Assembly (NCBI RefSeq): GCF_009870125.1
Contig: NC_046679.1
Span: 23,374,001-23,438,000 of the forward strand
DNA length: 64,000 bases
Direction of reading: 5' to 3'
Origin: Drosophila pseudoobscura
Lineage: Eukaryota > Arthropoda > Insecta > Diptera > Drosophilidae
A program made the translations under genes and the position numbers. The notes beneath the pieces were generated by a model. It was not told the DNA's origin. It saw only the letters and a list, made by a program, of their open reading frames with translations, and did not search any database. Of this stretch, positions 23,931 to 35,800 are shown in pieces; positions within the stretch are counted from its first letter, which is position 1; the number at the start of each line of letters is the position of its first letter.

Positions 23931-26601
23931 TTTCAATAATTTCTCATTTATTTTGTTCTCGTTTTTCGCTTGTTTTTTGTTTCATTTTTTACTTTCTTTT
24001 TTGTTGGTTGTTTCTTTCCATGTTGTTTGCTTACATCGTTTATGCTATCATTTGTTGTTGTTGCTGTTGTTTTCATACTTATAAATTAATAATAAATCAT
24101 TTTTTATACAATATTTTCTGTTGTTCTTTCGCTTGTTTCGACGAAACGTTGTTGTTGGGTCAATCATTTGGTTTGGAAAATATGATTTACATTGTGTTAT
24201 TTCCGTTTGCATTCTGTATTTTCTTTTCATTACTTTTGTTAGAATTAAATTTTTTTGTTTTTAATTTTGTTTTAAAACTGCTTTGCAGCAGTTAACAATG
24301 TTAACTGCTTTACCTGCAATTATCAAAAGGCTTGCGTGCACTGTTTGCTAGCCAACCGTTAAACGCGTTTTGTGTTTGTTTTTTGTGTGTGTGTGTTTGT
24401 ATTGTTCTCTTTGCTCCGCCAGCACTTCTTCGTTTTGGCCTGCACTGCTTGGTGTTGGCGTTTGTGTTGGTGTGTGTATGCATGTGTGGTCGCAAATATG
24501 TCAATTTCTTCTGTTCTTTTCTTGAATATATATGTAAATCAATGCATGCTTTATGTTTTGTTTCCTTTCTTTTATCAACATTTAAAGTACATTATGTATG
24601 TATAATCTGTTATACGTTACTTTAGTTATGTATATATGTATATATATATAAACTAGTGCGAATTTTCGACTTTTCTTGTTCTGCTTGACTGCTTTCCTTT
24701 TCATATTTTACTTTATAGCATAATTTGTTTATCTTTAATATTTCATATATAATACAAATGATTTTCATTTAACTATACAAGAAATTTGGATTAATTTCAT
24801 ATACTATATTTGTTATTCATGTAAAATTTGAAGTTTGATTTTCTGTTAGCTTTCTTTTTTTGTTTGTTTTTGGGTTTCGTTTTTCATTGCTAGAAAGATT
24901 GCAAAAAACACTTTAAGTTTGCTTTGTTCTTGTAAAGTTAACACTATTTTTATTTTATGGTGTATTGTATATTTGTAATAAGTATAAAAAATTTGTTTAA
25001 AATATATATATATATATATTTATTCCACACTCGTATGATTTATTGATTTAGCTGTACTTTTTTTCATGTTGTGTTTCATGGCGAAGTGTAGAGGAGAAAC
25101 AAATTCGTTCAGAGTCGGAGATGTGTGCGGTTTGTGGGGGATCTTTTCTTTTCTTTTCTTCTCAATTCATTTATTTTATTTTATTTTCTTTGGGAACTTG
25201 GGAGTAGTGCAGGCAACTTTCTCAGTTAGTTTAGTACTCGTATCACGTAATATCAAAATAAGTGGCTCAGTACAGTCTGTGTTTTTTGTTTTTACCTATC
25301 GAGGAGTGATTGATCCGTGGATCTCTGTGGAAACTCGGAGCCCACTTATTATCCACTAAATGAAACATTGGCCTAAGAAATAATCCGCAAAAATAAATGC
25401 ACAAAACGAATTCAGCTACCAAGAGGGATTCCGAGGGACAGGAATTACTCCTACATTTTGATTTATCCAATAGATACGCTACATGTGAAGATGAGTGTAT
25501 ATATTTCAAAATATCTGCTCGCGTGTGTAAATATATGTACATATGTATGTACATAGATTAGCATTAGAAAAGTGCATCCAAAAAACAGAGCTAAACCAGA
25601 GCTGCCTACGCTGATGGGGAGGATCGGATCAGATCGGATCGGATTCGATCGATTCGGATGGGACCTGGGGCTAGGGGTTCTGGGTTCTGGGGAGTACTTT
25701 AACTGCTGCGTGTGCCAGAGCGAGAGAGAGGGGCATACATTTATACTATATATTTGATATATACGTATTATGTATATAAGTTGCTTTCGGTTTCCTATAT
25801 ATCCGCGTACATATGCATTACTTTTGAATAGTTTTTCAAAAATGAAGTTTATTTTCGCTTTCTTTTCTTTCAATATAATTTACAATTTGTTGTTGGTTGC
25901 GTATAAATATGGTTTTATCATTTACTTTTCTGTTCTTTCCTTCCTTCCTTCCTTCCTTACATTCTCTTCTTTCTCATTTAATGATGCTGCACTAGTTTCT
26001 CCTTTTTCTTTTAAATATACATACATGTATATATATATAAATATGTTAAGTGGTTTTCTTTTTGTTGTATGTGTATGTGTGTGTTCCTGCAGTTAGGAGC
26101 AATGGGGGCTTGTGGATAGGTTTAGAGGGTTTCCTTTCTGATTCCACCGACGCTTGCGGATGGGGGGAGGGTATGGGAGGGAAGGGTGTAGGCGGTAGGC
26201 GGTAGGGGGGAGCTGCCTGGCTGCTTGTGTGAATGATTCTTGGATTCTTGTTTCTATTTCGGTTTTACGTTTGAATTTTGTTTTCTTTTTTATTTGTAAT
26301 AGCATTAATTAATAATAATATAATTAATAATTATAATAATTTATATAATAAACGCAAAATTGGTAAATAATAAAAATAATAATAAAATACAATCATTACA
26401 TTAATTAATCAAAACTTGTTTCATTTTGTTTGTTTGTTTGTTTGTTTTACTCTGTTTTAGTGTATGTTTTAAATGTTTACGGTTTGTTTTGTTGGGGTTT
26501 TTGTTTTTGTTTGTTTTTGTTTTGTTTTGATTTATGTTTTTGCATTCTCTGTTCTTGTTGTATGTTTTGTTTGTGGGGTGTTTGTTTTATATTTATATAA
26601 A
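23931..26601 (-). other. gish: Presumptive long 3' UTR of gish
   Basis: T-rich on the plus strand, hence A-rich in the gish transcript, with many AATAAA-type sites and simple repeats such as a TTCC array at 25937-25958. No coding exon was found. The 3' end cannot be fixed; several alternative poly(A) sites are likely. Confidence 0.45.
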
Positions 26602-26808
26602 TTACAACGGAAGTGTCGGTGTGTTTGTAGTTGGTGTGGGCGTCAGCATCGACGCGGATGGAGGATAACGCAGCGTGTGCTGCGACGTTGCCTGCTGGAT
26701 GTAATCCTGACTCGGATTATTCAATACGCTATCCCGTGAGTTTGAATGTGAAGTGGCGCGCAGCAGGGTGACTGCCTCGCGTTCCGGACTACATTGTACA
26801 CCGTCTAG
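26602..26808 (-). CDS. gish: Candidate stop-codon readthrough extension of gish (68 codons)
   Basis: The main gish stop codon is TGA at 26811-26809, followed directly by CTA G. In the same frame 68 sense codons continue to TAA at 26604-26602. The extension starts LDGVQCSPEREAVTLLR, has Ser/Thr/Pro/Gln-rich low-hydrophobicity sequence and ends LTPTPTTNTPTLPL, so it would be a flexible tail behind the cysteine cluster. UGA followed by CUA(G) is an established leaky stop context in animals, and readthrough is common in Drosophila. No plausible acceptor allows the same frame to be reached by splicing. Whether readthrough occurs is inference. Confidence 0.6.
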   Translation of the reverse strand, partial: LDGVQCSPEREAVTLLRATSHSNSRDSVLNNPSQDYIQQATSQHTLRYPPSASMLTPTPTTNTPTLPL

Positions 26809-29800
26809 TCATTTTTGGCGCGTCGATTTCTTCTTCTTTCGTTTAAAGAAACAACAACATCTGGAATATAAGGAACCACTGGAGACAGTTAACCAAGGGA
26901 CAGAAACGAGATTGGATATGGACACGGATACGGATACGGGGGATATGGGTGGGAAGGGGAGGGGAGTGGATTGGATTGGAGTTGGTGGTGGATGCGGTTA
27001 GGGATTTGTGGAGAGGGAGAGAGAGAGAGAAAGAGAAAACGGAAAAACGGAAGTTGCGCATTAAAAACGACAAAAGCAACAAAAATTTCACTAATTAAGT
27101 TGATCCATCAATCGATTTATCGTAGAAATCTATACTAAATGTATCGATAGAACGTACAATATCGGTCGCTATTCCGATCAATGAGTATGCGAACAAATAA
27201 CGTGAGATATCCATAAATTCATCGATAGATTCATCAAATAATGAATCACTATCTTGGATCAGATGAGATGCATATTTTAATGAATTCTCATTGAATAACA
27301 TTAGTTCACCAGTGTATCGCTCGATACATCTATTTAGAACAGTGTCTATCTATCGACACATCGATTAATTGATCACTTAAACGACACATACTTTGTTTCA
27401 TCGACAACTTCGACTTCAGGCTGCTGTGTGATGGGCGTGTTTGAGTGTCCGGCCGTGGGATCGTCCGGATTTAGTTCGCCATTCGTCGAACTCACAACCT
27501 GGAAACAAGGACACAGAACAGAGAAAGATAATGCATAAAATATGTGTTATTAGTCATCGCATTTCATCAACTCTTGTACTAAACATATAGTTCATACACA
27601 TAGTATATATGTATATATATATATATTTAAAAAGGATATATATACATATATATATAGTAACTGGTGATAATACATTATTGGACGATTTACAGTCGTTATT
27701 TTGATTTATTGTTAGCACTAGTCAAAAATGAAATCATTAATCGAAAAACATTTTAAACGAAAACCAGACTTAGAACGCGGTACAGTCACCACATGAAACA
27801 AAACTGTTATACAGCTCTACAAAACCAAACTGGACTACGTGTGGGAAATTTTGAGGGATTTATCCTTTGCAAACGAGCGATTAACTATCAATGGCTGTCA
27901 TGAATTTCCCCTACTGTACCTACTACAGAGATTGCCTTTCAGCAGCGGAGCTCGTTTGCACATCACAAGTCCAGGCACACACACACACAGATGCTACTAC
28001 ACATAGATGATGAATGACAGGACACACGTAGACGACAGGACAGACATCATTAATATAGCAAATACCTCTCGCTTAGGAACAATAGGAAACTCGTTGGGCA
28101 TATTTCGGAGGGTAAATTCGTTTGTATTTGAGTAATAGTAGTAGAAGAAGTAGAGTAGTAGTAGTAGTAGTAGAAGAAGTAGTAGTAGTGGTGGTGGTAG
28201 GTGGTTCTTTGATTGTTGTTTTTATTTCTTGGGCGGTTCGTCGTCGCTTTTCTCATAATAAGCATCGAATGGGCTATCATCGTCGGAGCTCGAATCTTCG
28301 GGCAATCTCTGTAATAAGTTTTTGGTGGTTTGTTTCGAATTTGTTTCGATGCATCAAAAATGGACTCTCCAATACTAAGGCTAGGGCATGCCAATGATAG
28401 ATATATCGGTATCTGATTTATGACAAATGGAAATCCTCTGGCGCCGAATTCTTAAGTCTATGACTGTATTTGATTTGCGATTATGTGAGTGTGTTTTTCT
28501 GTGTGTGAAAGGTGCAGCCATGCAGCTTCTAAGTAGTGGTCTTTGAGTGGTGACATGGTGGTGTGACATGCAGACAAGTACAGTTACGGCTAGACCAGTG
28601 TTGGTTAATGCGCACAGCATGCAGGTGCGAACACGTTTCATCTTCTTAAAAATCTCTCATGCAGTTTTCGTTGTGGAATCCTCAATCAAGGAAAACAAAA
28701 AAAAATACTAGAGGAAGATCCGAGAAAAAGTGTCACCCAAGAAGAGAACGAACGAAACGTGGGTAGAAACCAAAACGAACCGAACAAAAGTGGAGTAAAC
28801 TAGAGTGGAGAGGATTAGATTAGGAATAACACACGTTGGGAGGAGATTGAGAGAGAGAGAGAGATTGTTGTTCAGTACCTTGTTGAGCTAATGTAGAGTA
28901 AATCAAGTGAAAACATTAGAATTGAAAAGGCCAAAAATATAACAGTCTGCGAGTAATTCAATGAATAGATAAGGATAGATATACTTATAGGATATACAAT
29001 ACGGGTATATGTATGTACAAAATTACAATCGTTCAAAGACTTCAATAACATAATGAGGCGATAATGCAAATATGTATGTATTATGTATTTATGTTCGTAG
29101 ATGTTGGGACACGTTTTGTCCTTGCTACAGAGTTGTTGTACATCTTGGTACATTATTATTTATATACAATTACAGACTGAAGACAGAGCGGAGAGCGGAG
29201 GAGAGCGAGCGAGCGACAAAACAGAAATCAACAGAACAGAGTAAACGGAAAAGAAAGAAAGAAAAACGGTTGTACAACACTGGCCGGTTGTCGCAGCGAA
29301 CTTACCTGCACTGAGCCATGCCGATCGGCCGGCGTTAGATTGCCCAGTGTTGCCCCCGGCTTTGGCACATCAGGCCACGCAGCAACACCTCCTTTGGCAT
29401 TTGTCTGGTGGTCGATTCAATGCGATTCAATTCGATTCGGTTCGATGGTTGATTGTGGAGGATTGGAGGTAAGTTGTGTGGTTTTGGTTTTTTGTTTGGG
29501 TACAGTTTTCGGATCGGTTTTCGAGCGAGCGAGCGAGCAATTGTTGGAAACGGATTTATGCAAATTTATCAATAATTAATTTTCGATTGGTATACATTTT
29601 CTTTTTGGTTTTACTGTACAACAAAGAGACAGTTCTAATTTGTATAAAGTATTTTTTGTGGTGTGTATGTTTTGTGTGTGTGTGTGTATGAGTCTAAATA
29701 AAACTAAAGCAAGTCAAGAATGTGCTGGAACTAAAGTTATCACCGGACCAAAAACCAAAAACATAAACTTATTTCATATGGTAGACAAGTCAAGCCAACA

Positions 29801-32800
29801 AAAAATCAAAATTTCATCAAACAAAGAGGAAAGTAGAGCGGAATTAGTTGTGTGTGAGAGAGCAACGCTACTACAAGACCCGTTCACCAGCGATCAATCG
29901 ATTCAAGCAGGTCTAATACACAGAAGTAAGGTTAGTTCAACTCTCAGTGTTGCCAGGTTGAAATACGACACGAGCATTTTCAAGCTGGCAGTCCCCTGAA
30001 AGGCAACAGAGCAATTCCTTGGCAAAAGAAATTAAAACAAATTGCAGACGAAAGCCATTTCTGATCCTAGCATTACTCTCTACAATCTGTTATACACAGA
30101 CGTATTCTAGTATGTTGATTGGTTAGATTCGCATTTCACACTAACCAGTACAGAGATATTTTTCAAGTCTACAACGTCTAACCTGGAGTACGATATATTC
30201 TTCATTCTCATTCTCATTATCGTCATCAAAATCAAAATATGAAACATCCTATAGATATAGGAATCTCATACATGTATATAGGTTTGTACAGAACGTAAAT
30301 GGCAACATTTTGTGTGGAGAGAAAAGTAGGAGGATAAAACAAAAGCGTTTGAGAGAGTAGGGTGGAAAAAGAAGAATAGTTAAAGATCAAATGTTAGAAT
30401 GGAATAGAAAAGAAGAAGAACCAAAGAGAGAAAAATCAGCTAAAGCTATACTTAAACAAAGGTAACTGTTGTTTGTCTTACAACCATTGAGTATATAAAC
30501 GAAATTAAGTTACATTTCCATCAGAGGGACAGAGAGACATATGTATAATTGTATACTGTAGAGTGGCACAAGGTTTGGTTTCTGTTCTGGAATATGGATT
30601 ATATATGTATATAAGTATACTTTACCTTAGCCGTAACATTATGCCGATCTTTATTTGGTGAAATGATGACTTCATGGCCAGTTTGCAGAGATCCGACGGG
30701 CGTTGACTGTTATTTTTTGTCGTGTGTCAATGATTTTTTTTGGGATGCAGTTGGGTTTTTTATTTGTATTATATATGTTTATATATATATAGATGATGCA
30801 GTTTCGAGTTTTTGGTTTTAACACACACATAGAGAGTTACACGCACACGGACATGAAACGGTGTTGATAACCGAAAAAAAGAGAAAAAGAGTTCAAGAGA
30901 GAAGAGAAGTGCTGTTAAAAATGGCATCAAGTTATTGCTTAAGTTAGTTTCATCAATTATGCTTAATTTTACGCTAGCTTAACCAACCAATATCAAAGGC
31001 AAACAATACAAGCATTTACCAACACTGAGCGGGCGAGCGAGCGATTGAGCATCATACATGGCTATGCAACACTGATTTCGATATCTCTTTCTGTTTTTCT
31101 GATACCTTATCTGACTTGTTCTTGGCCAAATGCGACGGCGGCGCATTCTTAATGACTTTCATTTGATCCAGCTGCTCCTTGGTCTTAAAAACAATACAGA
31201 AATATCTAAATTGCTGTGTGTGTAAGAGTGTAAGAGGAACAACGACGATAAAACACATTTTCGAATAGTTTTTATTTTATGGGATTGCTTTTTTAACTTT
31301 GTCCGTAACTTGGGAGGAAGAGGGCGGCCTCGAATAGAAAATATATATTGCTTGGTCAAAGAAGATAATACATGAATGGAACTTTCGAACAAACTGATCG
31401 TCATCTGCTTCTCATTCTGCAGCATCAAAAAGAGAGCTGAGCAATGGTTATGGAGCCTTCAGATTGATTGGTCTCTACGTCCTAAGATTGATAATCAGTC
31501 GGCTTGTGTATTGATGTGGATTATTCATTCTTTTGGCGATCGTGATGATGGATTTCTTTGATTTTTTTGATTAGTTACATTGTCCGCTCTTGATCGATCT
31601 TTTCCATAATTCAAACATGATTTTTTGAGTTAATTGGATGGTTCCTTGTTTGGGCTTGGATTTTTTATGGGCTATGGGTATACATCTATATATATATTTA
31701 CTCTGATCTGATCTAAAGGTTTGCATTCGCACTATGTCTCCTATAAATTAAATTATGATATCGATGCTTTAGAATTCGGCAGAGTTATCTTTTCGTGTGT
31801 CTATGTGTGGTGTCTGTGGTGTCCTTGGTTAGAATGCACTCAATGAAAACTTACGTATAGTGCATGGTTAGGATTTTGATTTTGTAATAATTGGGTTGAA
31901 TGGTAACCACCTACCATTGTCTTCCCTGTCCAGTCGAACTCTCCCTCGTCGGTGTAGTTCTTACGGTCGAATAAGTCTTGAAACAGTCTTCGCAGAAAAT
32001 CATAGTCGGGCGTTTCGAAGAAATCTAACCGCCGTACGTAACGCAAATATGTTGCAAACTCTTCCGGATGTCCGTCGCAGAGCACCTATAGGAAAAGAAT
32101 TGCCATTAGAAATCTTTACTTCAAAATGAGAAGAGATTTAGAGACCTCAATGGGCGTTGCACGTTTCGTATCACCGATTTTTTGATATCTCTCCTTGAGT
32201 GTATCAGCCTTAAGGCCTTGCCACGGCAGTGAACCTCTTAAGAAATACATAAACATATGACCCAATGCCTCCAGATCGTCACGTCGCGACTGCTCACGCC
32301 CCATATGCGTATTGATTGACATATAGCGTGCGGTGCCGGTTAGGGACTTATGCTCCCGATATGGTATATGCCTATTTGTATCTAAATCAATGTATTCTTT
32401 GGCCAAACCGAAATCTAAATAAAAGACGAAAGTCGATCGTTATAAGGGTTTCCAATTAATATTCGACTACTCACCAATTATGTGTATAATTTTTTCACGT
32501 TTTGTTGACGTTCTGCCAATGAGAAAGTTCTCTGGTTTCACATCCCTATATATTAAGTGCCGACTATGAACATATTCGATCCGGTGGAGCTGTAGTGTTT
32601 GGAGTTGGGTGATTGAAGGTGATCACAGGAAAATAGAAAGAAAATCAATTAGCTAAAGTAGAATTTGTTGTCGATAATTCAATAGAAGCAATCCATAATA
32701 TATCTTGAAACCATTATGGATTGCTCTTTTATTAATCACAAAATACAATTTATTTTTAAATTTTACTTAGATTTTCTGCAGTGTCTCAACTAGCTTTGTT

Positions 32801-35800
32801 TTTTACTGTTTGCTGTTTGATGGCAACGGATTTGATTTGATTTTGGTTTTTTATCGATTGATTGATTTCTCTGATAAATCATAGATTAACAACTTAAAAT
32901 GTCTATTTTAAACTACTAAATCGTATGTAGACATGCAAATTTTATATCATATTACAATGAACGTTTGTGGTTTGGTTTTTTTGCTGAATTTCGTGGTAAA
33001 TTTATAAACTATGGTGGCTATAAAAACAAAACAAAAAAGGCAAATTTTAAGTGTATGACAATCTCTGAATAATGTAGGCGAATAATCAACTTAAGAAACA
33101 AATTATAATTAAAATTAAACCTCAACCAGGCGTCTACAAAAATGCGAGAAAGAGAGTGAGAGTCGCAGAGAGAGAGAGAGGGAGAGCGGGCGAGAGCGAA
33201 ATAGAGGCAACGACCTAATTTGTTAGTGATGGAAAATATCATATTAAAAAAAAATAACTAAATATTGTAAATATTATAATTTTTAAAAACGGTTAACCCT
33301 AATGAAAAATCACACACATACAGTCTCCCAAGCCCAGCACACGCACACAAACATAAAATAGAATAGTGTTCGTCTTGATCTTAGCAGTAGTGTTGGTTAA
33401 TTTTTGGCCTGACTACCAGTGTTGTGAGAGAATATGATTATGTGCGTGCTTAAAGAAAACTTTGCTGATTGTTGTTGCGTTTGTTGCTGTTGCGATTGTT
33501 GGTTTTGTTTTGATTTGATTTGATTTGTTTGTGTTTGTGGTTGTACTTACTAATTGTATAGCTATCAGTAGTACGCTCTTCAAAGTGAAACGTCTGCCGC
33601 AAATATCGAACAAATCTTCGAGTGATGGACCAAGTAATTCCATAACAAGAGCATTATATTTGCCGCATGGGCCGAAGTAATATACTTCTGGTACACCCTC
33701 TGCTATTGGCCAACAATCGTTGGATGATTGGTTGTTTGGTTGGTTGGTCGATTGGTCGATTGTTGATTGGTTCATATGAAATTTGGTTTATTTTTTTATT
33801 TGCAAGGAATCGAGCGAGTGGTTTGAGTGTTGGACAGCGCACAAAAGATTTTGATGTTCGATTTGTTGTTCGGTTGTTGTTGTTTTTGTTGTATTTATGC
33901 AAAAATTCGTGAGCGAGACGTAAAAAGAGAGAGAGAGAGAGAGATGGGAGAGAGAAGAAAGAAAGATGAGAGATACAAAATTTCACATTTGATATAACAG
34001 TTTTTCTTTTTTGTTTTTGAGGGAGCTGTACTTGTTTGATATGGCGAGTTGTCGGACACAACGAGAAAGAGAGAGCGTGATTGAGAGAGACAGGGAGAGA
34101 TGTGTAAAGCGAGAGATTGAGAGACAGAGAGAGCGATGGAGATACGGCTCATGGTTTGGAGGTTAGTTTAGCGCGTCTTACGATATTACCACCTTTTATT
34201 TGATCGATAGGGAAAGAGAGAGAATAAATATACAATCAAGTAACTGTGCTAAACACAACAAGAACAACAAAAATAGAGATTCTCGAAGCATATACACGAG
34301 GAAGCCTGCTGCTGCTCGACGACCCCAACTGAAGCACAAGAAGAACTCGCCCAACGCCTAACCTAAAATCCTAACCTAACACAATATTGAGATTTTGTCA
34401 ACGGTTTCAACAATTTTCTTTGAGTGTGCTTAAGGATACGCTTAAATATTATAGTAGTTGGCTTTCCTGGGGTGTTGCTGTTGCTGTCGCTGTGGGTGTG
34501 TGGTCTGTGTGTGTGTATGTGTGTATAACAGTTTTGGAGGTGTTCCGTCTCTCTGAACTCGATTATTGATATTCCAATCAGCTATTTCGATGGGCAATCT
34601 TTTGCAACTGTGTTAGTAGTTTTTTTTGGTTAAATTATATACACTTTCGATCATAGAAATAATCATAGAGAAAGAGAGAGAGAGGGAGAGCGCAGCGCAT
34701 ACGAAAACAAAAGTGAAAGACAGAGATAAAAAGTATTTTTAAGTAAACAACTAAACTTGTGTATTAATTATGCTTTGGGCAAAGTTCAATTTCGAAACAT
34801 ACTGTTTTGCTGTTGTTGTTTTATTTACAAGGAATTATATCTGTTGCTGGTATGCCTTAAATGTGTACTTTTTTCTATGTATATACGACGCTTATTTACA
34901 TGCTTTTAGAATAAGTTTCTTTAAAGATCGTTACAAATGGTAGCTACAACCAAAAAAAAAAAAAAAAAATTAAGATAAAAAACAAAGAAGAATTGTATGC
35001 AGTTTTTGAATCAAATTACTCTTACGATATTTCTTGTCATTCTATCTACAATAAACTAAAAACTCGACTAACGTTCATTGCGTGTGTTCTACGAGATTTA
35101 TAACAGTTTCGTAAATCATACAAATTATATAAAAACCATTGAGAAAGCTAACTTTCAGCCGTTGAGACACTTTTGGTTCATAATGTTATTAACAATTCCA
35201 GAAAAAATAGTATCCGTTGTGTTTTTTTGATGAGTTTTGAACGGATTTCACTAAAGGAACTTTAAAACGCTTGATGTTTTCCAATACTAAAGGATACTGT
35301 CAAACACTGGTTATGAAACAAATTTTCAACGCAGTCGCTTGGACATTAAGATATCAATGATCCGTTCATTCCTCATCAAAAATACAAAGAATACGAAAAG
35401 AATTCACTTTCGTTGTGTTGATAGTTTTCCATTTGTTTGAAGAATGCCACACTTACAAGTTGTTTTGCTATCATCAATACAGTCTTAAGTGAAAATTTAC
35501 GGGCGCAAATATTGAAGAGATCTTCTAATGACAATCCCAATAACTCTAAAACCATGGCATTGTAACGGCCACCGCAAGTGCCCAAGTGATAAATGCGTGG
35601 TACGCCATCTGGGGCGGATTCGGCTGGACATTCGTTTCATTTCATTTCATTTCATATCATTTCGTTTCATTTCGTTACGGCGTACAAGATAGAATCCATT
35701 TCCAAATTACGATCCAGTCCGATTTCATTTCCGATTACCATTCCGATGATGTGGTTGATGTGTGAGGGGGTTTCGTATATAACATGCCATCACAATGTAT

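Noticed and set aside
27603..27656. AT-rich palindrome resembling a small-RNA hairpin
   Set aside because: It is a TA dinucleotide run, and any such run is self-complementary.
28879..28887. Nine-base microexon (Leu-Asn-Lys) in gish
   Set aside because: AG and GT borders and phase fit, but nine bases carry too little information and the donor GTACTG is weak.
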